A stretch of 64,000 nucleotides of DNA from Nostoc parmelioides FACHB-3921 (GCF_014696625.1 NZ_JACJQL010000032.1:21131-85130); one strand, 5' to 3'. Counted from the first letter of the stretch, positions 36,097 to 44,922 are shown. Notes: generated from the sequence alone by a model not told the origin. Numbers and translations are program-made.

Positions 36097-36694
36097 TCAA
36101 GCTAAAATAGCCATCCAAGCAATGCTGGGAGCCAAAATAAAGAATGCACCACCAACGACTACAATAGTCATGACTACTTGGATAATATCGTTAGCGCCCA
36201 CGTCCACAAAACGTTCTAGCTGGTTAAACTCGTTACTGAAGATAGACGTTAAACCACCTGTACTGTGTTCTTCAAAACAAGCTCCAATTCTTGTAGGTAA
36301 CTGTATGCGTTTGAACGTAAGTTATGCTTGGTATTATATGCTAAGTTACGCTATGACACGCGATAGCGATATTCAAGAAATGACTCTAGTAGTCTGCCAA
36401 GAGAACTTTGCAAGGTTAATAGCAGCAAAAAAAATCTCTTTCTCCCCCTGCTCTCTCTGCTTCCCCTGCTCCCCCTGCTTGCCCTAGCCCAGCAATTTTG
36501 GGTTGGTGAACTACTAGCATCCAAGTGATGACTGTGAGCAGCACCACAATTAAAAATTGCCCAAAGATATCTTTTATTCCCAACTGAGCAATGATAGAAT
36601 CCTGCTGCTTAACCACCGCATTCACCGCCATAGCAATTAAAGCTGGTGGAGCCAAATCAAAAAGTTTACTTAGAATCGAGCAACCAGTAGCCAA
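36097..36694 (-). pseudogene. Decayed ABC exporter (transmembrane part), disrupted by a small element
   Basis: Minus-strand pieces together match the membrane domain of a cyanobacterial MsbA-like ABC exporter. Reading 36694 downward: ATGCSILSKLFDLAPPALIA and QLGIKDIFGQFLIVVLLTVI; then a 126-base insertion (36389-36514); then LESFLEYRYRVS, an in-frame TAG (36351-36353) where exporters have Trp, RNLAYNTKHNLRSNAYSYLQ; then a one-base deletion near 36280; then HSTGGLTSIFSNEFNQLERF, VVVVGG-like VVVGGAFFILAPSIAWMAIL and a stop at 36097. The rest of the membrane domain and the whole ATPase domain are missing. The upstream end is cut at 36694 by a stop. Confidence 0.8.
36389..36514. mobile_element. 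MITE-like insertion at a TA target inside the ABC exporter remnant
   Basis: 126 bases flanked by TA on each side (36387-36388 and 36515-36516). The ends are imperfect inverted repeats, GTAGTCTGCCAA and GTAGTTCACCAA when read inward (9 of 12 match). The interior is C-rich low complexity (ccccctgct units). Removing it rejoins the exporter frame at the expected place. TA duplication suggests mobilisation by an IS630/Tc1-type transposase, which is inference. Confidence 0.65.
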
Positions 36695-36922
36695 CTACAT
36701 TTGTTGACGACACTGGTATCCATAGTCAAACAGACGCTGTAGAGGATGTGCAGAATGTCTAGGCCTTTGTAATACCCTGTGAGATGGAGACGCTATAGCC
36801 ACAGCCTTTGCAAGTTGTGTGTAACTGATATTACCACAGAGTTGGGGACTGGGAATTGGGGACAGAGATAACCGTCAACTGTCAACTGTCAACTATCAAC
36901 TAATGACTACGGAGAAACAAGC

Positions 36923-37771
36923 TTGAAAAATCAGCAATTGGGAAATTGGCAAACTACTGTGTTCGGGATTTTGGTGGCAATAATTGTGATTATTGGGTTA
37001 AATTCCTTTATTATTATCAATCCAGGGCAAGCAGGAGTGTTGAGTATCTTAGGGAAAGCTAGGGATGGCGCGTTATTAGAGGGGATTCACTTGAAACCGC
37101 CTTTGATTTCGGTGATAGATGTTTATGATCTCACCGTCCAAAAATTTGAAGTACCAGCAGAAAGTTCTACCAAGGATTTACAAAATTTGTCTGCTAGGTT
37201 TGCCATTAACTTTCGCCTAGATCCCATCCAGGTGGTAGATGTGAGAAGAAAGCAAGGAACTTTAGAAAATATAGTCTCCAAAATCATCGCCCCCCAAACA
37301 CAGGAAGCATTTAAAATTGCAGCCGCTAGAAGAACGGTGGAAGAAGCCATTACCAAGCGGAGTGAGTTAAAGGAAGACTTCGATAATGCCTTAGGCGATC
37401 GCTTAGATAAATATGGAATAATAGTATTAGATACTAGCGTAGTTGACTTGACCTTCTCGCCGGAATTTGCCAGAGCCGTAGAAGAAAAACAAATTGCAGA
37501 ACAACGCGCTCAAAGAGCCGTTTACGTAGCGCGAGAAGCGGAACAAGAAGCGCAAGCAGAAATTAATCGAGCCAAAGGGAAGGCAGAAGCCCAAAGACTC
37601 TTGGCAGAAACACTCAAAGCTCAAGGTGGGCAATTAGTACTGCAAAAAGAAGCCATAGAAGCCTGGAGGACTGGCGGCGCGCAAATGCCCAAAGTTCTAG
37701 TCATGGGTGGAGAATCACAGGGCAGTGTACCCTTTATCTTTAATTTAGGGAACACCCAAAATTTAGACTAA
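36923..37771 (+). CDS. SPFH/prohibitin-family membrane protein
   Basis: A 282-residue Band-7 protein. One N-terminal membrane anchor (TTVFGILVAIIVIIGLNSFI, about 10-30) is followed by the SPFH domain (about 35-200) with the prohibitin pattern INPGQAGVLSILGKARDGAL, FAINFRLDPIQVVDV and LDKYGIIVLDTSVVDLTFSP. A charged Ala/Glu/Arg coiled coil (EKQIAEQRAQRAVYVAREAE) follows. Such proteins assemble into large membrane rings and act as scaffolds. Start is TTG 36923 with GGAG 8 bases upstream; the ATG at 36903 is out of frame. It precedes the DUF1824 gene by 48 bases on the same strand. Confidence 0.9.
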   Translation: MKNQQLGNWQTTVFGILVAIIVIIGLNSFIIINPGQAGVLSILGKARDGALLEGIHLKPPLISVIDVYDLTVQKFEVPAESSTKDLQNLSARFAINFRLDPIQVVDVRRKQGTLENIVSKIIAPQTQEAFKIAAARRTVEEAITKRSELKEDFDNALGDRLDKYGIIVLDTSVVDLTFSPEFARAVEEKQIAEQRAQRAVYVAREAEQEAQAEINRAKGKAEAQRLLAETLKAQGGQLVLQKEAIEAWRTGGAQMPKVLVMGGESQGSVPFIFNLGNTQNLD

Positions 37772-37819
37772 TCGTCTACTCACACACAAACACAACTTAG
37801 GAACATAATAAAGTCGTTT

Positions 37820-38236
37820 ATGTCAATGCCCAATCATCCCAATCTTACCACCGCCGACGCGAAAAAAATCCTCAATAAATTCAACTGCTTAGATATCGCC
37901 CCGATTCTCAAGCCATCAGAAAAAGAATCAGTTCGTCGGGCATTGATTTTGATCACCAAACTTTCTGACTATCAAATATTAGGAATTTGCGCCGATACAG
38001 CCGAAGAAGGACTATTAGCGATGAAAACCTATTCTCATGCCTTAGGTTATGAAGTGCCTATTGATCTACCTGTAGTTGAAGGCCCAGTCTACATCAAATT
38101 AAATGGCAAAAATGGTCTGTGTTATCTCGATTCCTACGCTGGACATCATCGTGGTGTCCTAGTATCATGCCAATCTTACTATGAAGGAGGAATCAACGAA
38201 ATGTATGGACATCTACCCCTCGACCTATTTGTTTAA
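37820..38236 (+). CDS. DUF1824 family protein
   Basis: A 138-residue protein of the cyanobacterial DUF1824 family: TTADAKKILNKFNCL, ESVRRALILITKLSDYQILG, AEEGLLAMKTYSHALGYEVP, GPVYIKLNGKNGLCYLDSY and GVLVSCQSYYEGGINEMYGH. Structural family members resemble secretion-chaperone-like alpha/beta folds; function is unknown. A second Met (37826) could be the start. It may be co-transcribed with the SPFH gene. Confidence 0.88.
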   Translation: MSMPNHPNLTTADAKKILNKFNCLDIAPILKPSEKESVRRALILITKLSDYQILGICADTAEEGLLAMKTYSHALGYEVPIDLPVVEGPVYIKLNGKNGLCYLDSYAGHHRGVLVSCQSYYEGGINEMYGHLPLDLFV

Positions 38237-38348
38237 AAGTTTAGATTTAATCCGAGGTACGCTACACTCAATAAGCGTGCCTCTTCCTCCTAAAATCTTC
38301 TGATCTTTGAGCCTGGGCGTGAGCTAAACAGTATCTTTTAAAATTGCT

Positions 38349-40289
38349 ATGAGCGTCATCACATTACAATCAGTTAAAAAAGACTTTGGAATCAAAGAAA
38401 TTTTAAAAGATGCTAGCTTTAGTTTAGATGCTACAGATAAAGTTGGCTTAATAGGTACAAACGGTTCCGGCAAATCTACTTTATTAAAAATGATCGCCGG
38501 CATAGAATCTATTGATAGTGGACAAATTCTTTGTACTTCTGGTTCTAAAATTATTTACTTACCCCAACAGCCAGACTTAGATGAAAACCGTACTGTTTTA
38601 GAACAAATTTTCGCCGATAGTGGCGAACAAATGACCTTAGTACGTGAGTATGAAGAACTTTCGGATAAACTAGCCCACTACCCAGAAGATAGCCAAATCA
38701 TGTCCCGCCTTTCTGTGGTTATGCAGCGCATGGACGCAACTCACGCCTGGGAATTAGAAACCAATGCCAAAATTATCCTCAGTAAACTAGGGATTACTGA
38801 TTTTGATGCGCCCATTGGCAGTTTGTCTGGCGGCTATCGTAAACGTATAGCTTTAGCAACAGCCTTACTTGCAGAACCAGATGTTTTACTGATGGATGAG
38901 CCAACAAACCACCTGGATGCTCTATCTGTAGAATGGCTACAAAGCTATCTTAATCGTTTTCGTGGGGCATTATTCCTAATTACACACGATCGCTACTTTT
39001 TAGATAAAGTTACCAACCGCATCATCGAAATCGACAGAGGCGATGTCTACAGCTATGCAGGTAACTACTCATACTACCTGGAAAAGAAAGCCCTAGCCGA
39101 AGAATCAGCCATTAGTACCCAACGCAAACATCAAGGAGTACTGCGGCGAGAACTAGAATGGCTCAAGCGCGGCCCCAAAGCCAGAAGCACCAAACAAAAA
39201 GCCCGCATTCAACGCGTCCAAGCCATGCGCGAAACTGAGTTTAAACAAACTCAAGGTAAAGTGGATATCTCCACGGTTAGCCGCCGCATTGGCAAAAAAG
39301 TGATTGATCTACACAACGTTTCTAAAGCCTATAATGACCGCATCTTAATCAAAGATTTTACCTACGAGTTTAGCCCGGAAGACCGCATCGGCATTATCGG
39401 CGGTAACGGTGCTGGCAAGTCTACCTTAATGAATATCATCACCGGGCGTATAGCACCCGATGCCGGTAAAGTAGAAATTGGTTCTACCATCCACATTGGT
39501 TATTTTGACCAACATTCTGAAGAATTACTCACAGCTTTAGATGAAAATCAGCGCGTGATTGACTACATTAAAGAAGAGGGAGAATTTGTTCAGATAGCCG
39601 ATGGGACAAAAATTACTGCTTCCCAAATGTTAGAACGCTTTCTCTTTCCAGGGAATCAGCAGTATGCACCAATTCATAAACTATCCGGTGGTGAAAAACG
39701 CCGATTGTTTTTGCTGCGTATCCTCATCAGCGCCCCCAATGTCTTGATTTTGGATGAACCGACAAACGATTTAGATGTGCAAACACTAGCAGTGCTAGAA
39801 GACTACTTGGAAGATTTTAGCGGTAGCGTCATCGTCGTTTCCCACGATCGCTACTTTTTAGACCGCACTGTTGATACAATATTTGCCTTGGAAGAAGGTG
39901 GCAACCTGCGGCAATATCCAGGTAATTACTCAGTTTATCTAGACTACAAAAAAGCCGAGGAAGCACAACAAGCAACAGTCAACACTAAAGAAAAGACAAA
40001 AAATTCCCCAGAAACAAAAGTTACATCGCAAACTAAAGATGTAGAAACTAAAAAACGCCGTAGACTATCCAATTGGGAAAAGCGGGAATTTACCGAGTTA
40101 GAAGGCAAAATTGCTCAACTAGAGGACGAAAAAACCCAAGCCGAGCAAGCACTAACTCATGTTCCTCCTGGTAATTATACCCAAGTACAAAAACTCTACG
40201 AACAAATAGAAGCGCTGAAGCAAGCAATTGATGTAGCGACTGAGCGCTGGTTAGAATTAGCGGAGATAGAGTCTTCCGAGAGTGGGTGA
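38349..40289 (+). CDS. ABC-F ATPase (Uup/EttA-like translation factor)
   Basis: A 646-residue soluble protein with two ABC domains and no membrane segment, the ABC-F layout. NBD1: Walker A GTNGSGKST (about 36), signature LSGGYRKR, Walker B VLLMDEPTNHLD. The linker/arm region is Lys/Arg-rich (RGPKARSTKQKARIQRVQAM). NBD2: Walker A GGNGAGKST (about 351), signature LSGGEKRR, Walker B VLILDEPTNDLD. A C-terminal coiled coil (ELEGKIAQLEDEKTQAEQAL) resembles the Uup type that binds DNA or ribosomes. Likely acts at the ribosomal E site. ATG start; stands alone. Confidence 0.95.
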   Translation: MSVITLQSVKKDFGIKEILKDASFSLDATDKVGLIGTNGSGKSTLLKMIAGIESIDSGQILCTSGSKIIYLPQQPDLDENRTVLEQIFADSGEQMTLVREYEELSDKLAHYPEDSQIMSRLSVVMQRMDATHAWELETNAKIILSKLGITDFDAPIGSLSGGYRKRIALATALLAEPDVLLMDEPTNHLDALSVEWLQSYLNRFRGALFLITHDRYFLDKVTNRIIEIDRGDVYSYAGNYSYYLEKKALAEESAISTQRKHQGVLRRELEWLKRGPKARSTKQKARIQRVQAMRETEFKQTQGKVDISTVSRRIGKKVIDLHNVSKAYNDRILIKDFTYEFSPEDRIGIIGGNGAGKSTLMNIITGRIAPDAGKVEIGSTIHIGYFDQHSEELLTALDENQRVIDYIKEEGEFVQIADGTKITASQMLERFLFPGNQQYAPIHKLSGGEKRRLFLLRILISAPNVLILDEPTNDLDVQTLAVLEDYLEDFSGSVIVVSHDRYFLDRTVDTIFALEEGGNLRQYPGNYSVYLDYKKAEEAQQATVNTKEKTKNSPETKVTSQTKDVETKKRRRLSNWEKREFTELEGKIAQLEDEKTQAEQALTHVPPGNYTQVQKLYEQIEALKQAIDVATERWLELAEIESSESG

Positions 40290-40322
40290 GCGCAAAATGA
40301 TAGCTCGAAAGCAGAATCTACC

Positions 40323-40352
40323 ATCAGACCTGGCATTATCAGACCTGGCATT
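40323..40352. repeat. 15-bp tandem duplication
   Basis: ATCAGACCTGGCATT occurs twice back to back, 33 bases after the ABC-F stop codon. The open frame that spans it (40282-40488) translates the repeat as SDLAL-SDLAL and has no other protein features. Confidence 0.7.
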
Positions 40353-40552
40353 AAAGGATGCCCGACTTGCCAACACAAATCAATTCTTTAAAAACTCGGC
40401 AACTGAGTTTACCAAAAGTTCGCCTTATTATTTACAATCAGATGTTACTCTTTGTCTGAGTGGAAGTTTGACTAGGTTTTCAGGTTAGTGCTTTTCATCG
40501 GGCTATTGATAACTTTAGCCGTGCATCCAATAGTTAGATATAGTGCCAAACA

Positions 40553-41056
40553 ATGATCATGATCAATCCTCATACTCAAGACATCCGCTCTCAGTCCATT
40601 CATTTTTTAGAACAGACTCCATCAGAACGCCTGCAAATTCTGCAAGAATTAGGCTTGGGTCGTTTCAAGTTCTTATCTAAAATCCGTCTGAACGACAGCA
40701 ACATTGATTGTGTGATTCGCTTCTTCCAAAATCCTGGACAGATGAAATTTCCCAATCTCTCTGGCGCAGATTTGTCTGAATTAAATTTAGACGAAGTAAG
40801 TTTAATTCGAGGTAATTTATCAGAGGCAAATTTACAAGGAAGTAGCCTATTAAATGCTGATCTAATTTTTGTGAATTTCACAAAAGCTGACTTGAGAAAA
40901 GCTGATTTAAGAGGTGCAACTCTCAATGGAACTGTTTGGTTAGATACTCTTGTGGATGAATGCCAATTAGGAATTGGTAATGGTTTAACCAAGCAACAAC
41001 GTAAAGATTTACAACTGCGTGGAGCTAAGTTCAACTATTTGGCAGATGATAATTAA
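40553..41056 (+). CDS. Pentapeptide-repeat protein
   Basis: A 167-residue protein. The N-terminal third is helical (FLEQTPSERLQILQELGLGR). From about 65 to 125 there are A(D/N)LxX pentapeptides: LSGADLSELNLDEVSLIRGN, LSEANLQGSSLLNADLIFVN, FTKADLRKADLRGATLNGT, which fold into a right-handed square beta-helix. About a dozen repeats is short for the family. The role is unknown; such proteins range from gyrase mimics to heterocyst regulators such as HetL. ATG 40553; Met at 40559 is an alternative. 52 bases upstream of purT on the same strand. Confidence 0.88.
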   Translation: MIMINPHTQDIRSQSIHFLEQTPSERLQILQELGLGRFKFLSKIRLNDSNIDCVIRFFQNPGQMKFPNLSGADLSELNLDEVSLIRGNLSEANLQGSSLLNADLIFVNFTKADLRKADLRGATLNGTVWLDTLVDECQLGIGNGLTKQQRKDLQLRGAKFNYLADDN

Positions 41057-41108
41057 AATGCAGCATTAATTATTAGGCTGCTGGGTTTTAATTATCTGGG
41101 AAAGGTGC

Positions 41109-42284
41109 ATGAGTAAGGCAATTAAGCTACCCCAAAAACTAATGTTGTTGGGGTCAGGTGAGTTGGGCAAAGAATTTGTCATTGCGGCTCAACGTCTTGG
41201 TAATTATGTGATAGCCGTTGACCGCTATGCCAATGCACCCGCAATGCAGGTTGCCGATTGTTGTGAAGTTATATCAATGCTTAGTGCTGATGATTTAGAA
41301 GCTGTAGTCACTAAGTATAAACCTGATTTTATCATACCAGAGATTGAAGCGATTAGAACCGAGAAACTACAGGAATTTGAAGACAGAGGGATCACTGTAA
41401 TCCCCACTGCGGCAGCTACCAATTATACAATGAACCGCGATCGCATTCGGGAATTAGCCCATGAAGAATTAGGTATTAGAACCGCGAAATACGGCTATGC
41501 TATTACCTTAGAAGAATTGACTGCTGTTTCTGATAAGATCGGGTTTCCCAATGTAGTCAAACCTGTCATGTCGTCCTCAGGTAAAGGACAATCGGTAGTA
41601 GTGACAAAAGACGAAGTAGAAAAAGCTTGGAATTATGCGATCGCTAACTCGCGTGGTGATAGTCAAAAAGTCATCGTCGAAGAATTTATCAACTTTGAAA
41701 TTGAAATCACCCTCCTCACCATTAAACAGTGGAATGCACCCACGATTTTCTGTTCACCCATCGGACACCGCCAAGAACGAGGCGATTATCAAGAATCTTG
41801 GCAACCGGCTGAGATTACTGAAGATAAGATATTAGAAGCGCAAGCCATCGCCAAAACCGTCACCGATGCTTTAGGCGGTGCTGGCATATTTGGTGTAGAA
41901 TTTTTCATCACCAAAGACGAAGTAATTTTTTCCGAACTATCACCTCGTCCCCACGATACAGGCATGGTGACATTAATTTCACAAAACTTGAACGAATTTG
42001 AGTTACATCTTAGGGCAATTCTCGGCTTACCAATTCCTAAAATAGAACAGTTAGGTTTCTGCGCCAGTGCAGTAATTTTAGCCTCAGAAAAATTAGATGC
42101 GGTCGCCTTTACAGGGGTAGCTGAAGCCTTAGCCGAGCCAAATGTAGACATTAGATTATTTGGTAAACCCACAGCACATCCTTACCGCCGCATGGGTGTA
42201 GCTTTAGCGAAAGCCGAGAATGTGGAAGCAGCTAGGGAGAAAGCGACAATAGCAGCGAGTAAGGTTCAGATTATTGATCAGTAG
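41109..42284 (+). CDS. purT: Formate-dependent GAR transformylase PurT
   Basis: Makes formylglycinamide ribonucleotide from GAR, formate and ATP in purine synthesis, independent of folate. The 391-residue ATP-grasp enzyme has the start KLMLLGSGELGKEFVIAAQR, VDRYANAPAMQVAD, PEIEAIRTEKL, VVKPVMSSSGKGQSVV (ATP binding), VEEFINFEIEITLLTI, GVEFFITKDEVIFSELSPRP and the late RLFGKPTAHPYRRMGVALA. Length is normal. ATG start, 52 bases after the pentapeptide gene. Confidence 0.97.
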   Translation: MSKAIKLPQKLMLLGSGELGKEFVIAAQRLGNYVIAVDRYANAPAMQVADCCEVISMLSADDLEAVVTKYKPDFIIPEIEAIRTEKLQEFEDRGITVIPTAAATNYTMNRDRIRELAHEELGIRTAKYGYAITLEELTAVSDKIGFPNVVKPVMSSSGKGQSVVVTKDEVEKAWNYAIANSRGDSQKVIVEEFINFEIEITLLTIKQWNAPTIFCSPIGHRQERGDYQESWQPAEITEDKILEAQAIAKTVTDALGGAGIFGVEFFITKDEVIFSELSPRPHDTGMVTLISQNLNEFELHLRAILGLPIPKIEQLGFCASAVILASEKLDAVAFTGVAEALAEPNVDIRLFGKPTAHPYRRMGVALAKAENVEAAREKATIAASKVQIIDQ

Positions 42285-42428
42285 TTGCTGACTACAGGGA
42301 AAAAGAAAGAATTGCCGAAGTCCCTTAAAATGCTCATACTCTAAACCAAACATGAAATTATGCAAGCATTATCTTCAGATTATAATTGACTTATTATTAA
42401 CATGACGAATGTCACGAGGATGAAAAAA

Positions 42429-42881
42429 ATGGATGTTGAGAAACTCCGTGACGAAACAATAGAGATATCAGATATTACAGCTTGGAATAAAAATGGGCAA
42501 AAACTTTTAGTATCAAAAATTAGAGCCAGAGACATTCAAGAAGATATTAAATCTAAATTGGCAGAAATTCTCAAATTTGAATATCAGCATAACGGAGTTA
42601 TAGTGCCTTATGCTATGACCGCTACTCGTGAAGAAATTAAGATTTTTGAATGGGATGGCAAAAATCTCAAGGATATCTACACCTTCCCAACTCATGAAAT
42701 TATGTCTGAGTACGATGCAGAATTTAGTAATAAGAGAATTTTTGAGTATTATCTAGAAACATTAGTTGAGGGATGGTTAAGAGATTTAGCTGAACACTGG
42801 AAAACTGATAATCCACCTAAATCACAAGAATTAAAGCAGATAGGTTTCGTGGAAAAGCTAGCCGATGCGGCGGTAGAGTAA
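42429..42881 (+). CDS. Conserved hypothetical protein, first gene of a two-gene unit
   Basis: A 150-residue soluble acidic protein, not assigned to a family. It contains ISDITAWNKNGQKLLVSKIR, SKLAEILKFEYQHNGVIVPY, MTATREEIKIFEWDGKNLKD and a helical end. The mix of short beta-strands with conserved-looking acidic residues and the middle EIKIFEW recalls the N-terminal PD-(D/E)XK-type domain of restriction HsdR-like proteins, but this is weak. ATG 42429 is chosen over 42402 because GAGGA lies 8-9 bases before it. It ends 15 bases before the interrupted PIN-like gene, with which it probably forms an operon. Confidence 0.7.
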   Translation: MDVEKLRDETIEISDITAWNKNGQKLLVSKIRARDIQEDIKSKLAEILKFEYQHNGVIVPYAMTATREEIKIFEWDGKNLKDIYTFPTHEIMSEYDAEFSNKRIFEYYLETLVEGWLRDLAEHWKTDNPPKSQELKQIGFVEKLADAAVE

Positions 42882-42896
42882 AGGGTAGTAATTTTA

Positions 42897-43556
42897 GTGA
42901 TAACGCTTTATATCGAAACTAATTTCTTTATTGGTTTTGCTAAAAGCCAAAATAAGGATTCTGAAAAATTAGTCACTAACATATCGCCAGACAGAGATAC
43001 ACGGATTAAAATTGTGACTCCTTCAGTGTGTTGTATGTAATCTCTTTCTGTACTAAATGACGAAATTAGCATAAGCAATCGTTTTCAAGATAATTTTGAT
43101 CTTGAACGAAAGAAACTAAAAGGAGATAACAACTCTCAATATTCCAGAGAAATCCAAAGATGCCTTCAAGAAGCAAAAATTAAAAATGAAGCGAGGTTGA
43201 ATGAAATAAACAATCGCCTTGCTCAAGTTCTTGAATGGGCTACTCTGAATGTAGAATTAATACAATTAAAACCAGATATACTGAGTACCAGTCTTCAAGA
43301 ACAACTTATCGCTGATCAAACAGATAATCTTATTTTACATTGTATTCTTGATCACGCCCGGATTCATCAGAACACATCTCCAGATGATAAGAAAATTTTA
43401 TTAACTGCAAACTCTAGAGATTTTGGTACAAGAGAAATCAAGGGAATATTGCAGGCAGTTGGTATCAAGTATCTTACTAGCACGAAAGAATTTTTAGGTT
43501 GGCTGCAATCAAAGAACATAGAAGCTTACAATTCTCTACATTTAGACGTTTTGTGA
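42897..43556 (+). pseudogene. PIN-like domain protein interrupted by one in-frame stop
   Basis: Read from GTG 42897, one frame runs to 43556 (219 codons) except for a single TAA at 43038-43040. Before it: ITLYIETNFFIGFAKSQNKD and DTRIKIVTPSVCCM; after it: SLSVLNDEISISNRFQDNFD, a helical region, then DNLILHCILDHARIHQNTSP and FLGWLQS. The first acidic strand, the second acidic position (expected Glu directly after SVCCM) and the late DNLILHCILDHA motif fit a PIN-type nuclease. The stop replaces that second acidic residue, consistent with GAA to TAA. The frame after the stop is intact, so the break is recent or the stop is read through. Confidence 0.7.
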
Positions 43557-43608
43557 TTCCTATTAGTTCAGAACACCATGAATTCTATTATACAGTTTTA
43601 GCCTAAGT

Positions 43609-43740
43609 ATGAATGTTTATGCAGAAATTTTAAACACGATAGATCAAAAGATCAAATATCAGATACATCGCATCGATGTATGTACCAGAAAGCGATCGCT
43701 AATTATTAACATAGATGAAGGTGTAGAATTTCCCATCTAG
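43609..43740 (+). CDS. Possible 43-residue small protein
   Basis: ATG 43609 opens a frame of 43 codons ending 3 bases before the GNAT gene. It reads MNVYAEILNTIDQKIKYQIH then RIDVCTRKRSLIINIDEGVE, not recognised. Position suggests either a leader gene or the rest of a deleted gene. Confidence 0.3.
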   Translation: MNVYAEILNTIDQKIKYQIHRIDVCTRKRSLIINIDEGVEFPI

Positions 43741-43743
43741 GTT

Positions 43744-44322
43744 ATGAAGTCAGAACTACCGATAATTACTAGCGATCGCCTAATATTACGTATAGGTATC
43801 AAAGAGGATATCCCTAAAATACTCAAATATTTCCTTGAGAATAAAGATTATCTCACTCCATTCTATCCTACTTGGGTTGACCAGTTCTTTACAGCAGAAT
43901 ATTGGCATTATCAATTAGAAAATAATTTTTTAGAATTTATCCATGACCAGTCTTTAAAGCTATTTATATTTCCCAAAAAACGACCAACAGAAATTATCGG
44001 GACTATAAATTTTAATAATTTTGTTAAAGGCGCTGCCCATTTTTGTTATGTAGGATATAGCTTGGCAGAAAGCGAACAAGGCCAAGGATATATGACAGAA
44101 GCTTTAAAAGCAGCTACTGATTATGTTTTTGAAGAATTAAATTTCCACCGCGTTATGGCTAATTATATGCCTCATAATCAGCGTAGTGGTAACGTACTCA
44201 AAAGGCTAGGTTTTGTTGTGGAAGGTTACGCCAGGGACTATTTATTAATTAATGGTCAATGGCAAGACCATATCTTAACTAGTCTCATTAACCCCAACTG
44301 GCAAGACAACGAAAATGGGTAA
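43744..44322 (+). CDS. GNAT acetyltransferase, RimJ/RimL-like
   Basis: A 192-residue N-acetyltransferase. It starts with the RimJ-type LPIITSDRLILRIGIKEDIP, then TEIIGTINFNNFVKGAAHFC, the acetyl-CoA loop YSLAESEQGQGYMTEALKAA with the GQGY pyrophosphate-binding part, LNFHRVMANYMPHNQRSGNV and LKRLGFVVEGYARDYLLING. The family acetylates protein N-termini or small amines, and this order resembles ribosomal-protein alanine N-acetyltransferase. ATG start. A dispersed repeat follows 30 bases after the stop. Confidence 0.92.
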   Translation: MKSELPIITSDRLILRIGIKEDIPKILKYFLENKDYLTPFYPTWVDQFFTAEYWHYQLENNFLEFIHDQSLKLFIFPKKRPTEIIGTINFNNFVKGAAHFCYVGYSLAESEQGQGYMTEALKAATDYVFEELNFHRVMANYMPHNQRSGNVLKRLGFVVEGYARDYLLINGQWQDHILTSLINPNWQDNENG

Positions 44323-44351
44323 TGAGTAATCAAAATCCCATAATTACCTAT

Positions 44352-44457
44352 TATGGCCGTAGCCAGATAGATTAGGACATCAAGCTAAGATAAAACCCTG
44401 ATAACACAAGGCTGTCAAGTCAGTCAACCGTTAACAGTCAACCGTCAACAGCTATAC
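44352..44457. repeat. Dispersed intergenic repeat, copy 2
   Basis: Matches 24961-25059 with a few substitutions and an extra heptamer unit (cagtcaaccgttaacagtcaaccg). Followed by its own set of palindromes. Confidence 0.85.
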
Positions 44458-44771
44458 CACTAAAACTCCGAAGGGGTACGCCAACAAAATACCCCTTGCT
44501 ACGCGGTAGCGCTGCGTAGCTTGCTTCTCCGTAGGGGTGCGGGTTCCCCGCAGGAGTACGAAAAGACAGGACAAGGGTTTGGGTCTGTATGTGAGTCGCA
44601 TTTTTTTTTCAAATTGGTCTAACAACCATAGAAAAATTCTATGCAAACAATATTTTTATCCTAATCACCCATTAAGCACGAATACCCATAGTAGCGTAAA
44701 GTTAAAAACAACCAAATAATTTAAATATTACGATTTAGTTTTTTAAAGCTTGAAACCGCTCGGCAATCATC
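44458..44771. repeat. Cluster of short palindromes
   Basis: AAGGGGTA (44471-44478) pairs with TACCCCTT (44490-44497) and GCTACGC (44498-44504) with GCGTAGC (44514-44520), followed by ccgtaggggtgcgggttccccgcagg. These PRE-type palindromes are typical Nostoc intergenic repeats. Open frames crossing them are not genes. The remainder to 44771 is AT-rich. Confidence 0.6.
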
Positions 44772-44802
44772 CTCAACAGCAGTCTGTTGTTGAGAATTTT
44801 TT
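44772..44802 (+). terminator. Terminator-type hairpin upstream of bicA
   Basis: CTCAACAGCAG (44773-44782 region) faces CTGTTGTTGAG ending at 44794, with one wobble pair, followed by AATTTTTTG. It isolates the carbon module from upstream transcription. Confidence 0.6.
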
Positions 44803-44922
44803 GAGCGTCTGATTGCCGATGCCAGACTTCATTCTCCGACTGAATCCTTATTTGTAGCCGATCTTTTCTTATGAAAGGGGGTGCTTCTATTTAGTTTGAT
44901 CCACCGTTCATTCACCACAAGT

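Noticed and set aside
36005..36487. Plus-strand open frame of 160 codons
   Set aside because: Antisense to the ABC exporter remnant and through the inserted element; Ser/Cys/Pro-rich ending comes from the C-rich repeat.
40282..40488. Open frame overlapping the end of the ABC-F gene
   Set aside because: Contains a translated 15-bp tandem repeat and no protein features.
44452..44646. Open frames over the palindrome cluster
   Set aside because: Sequence is intergenic repeat DNA.
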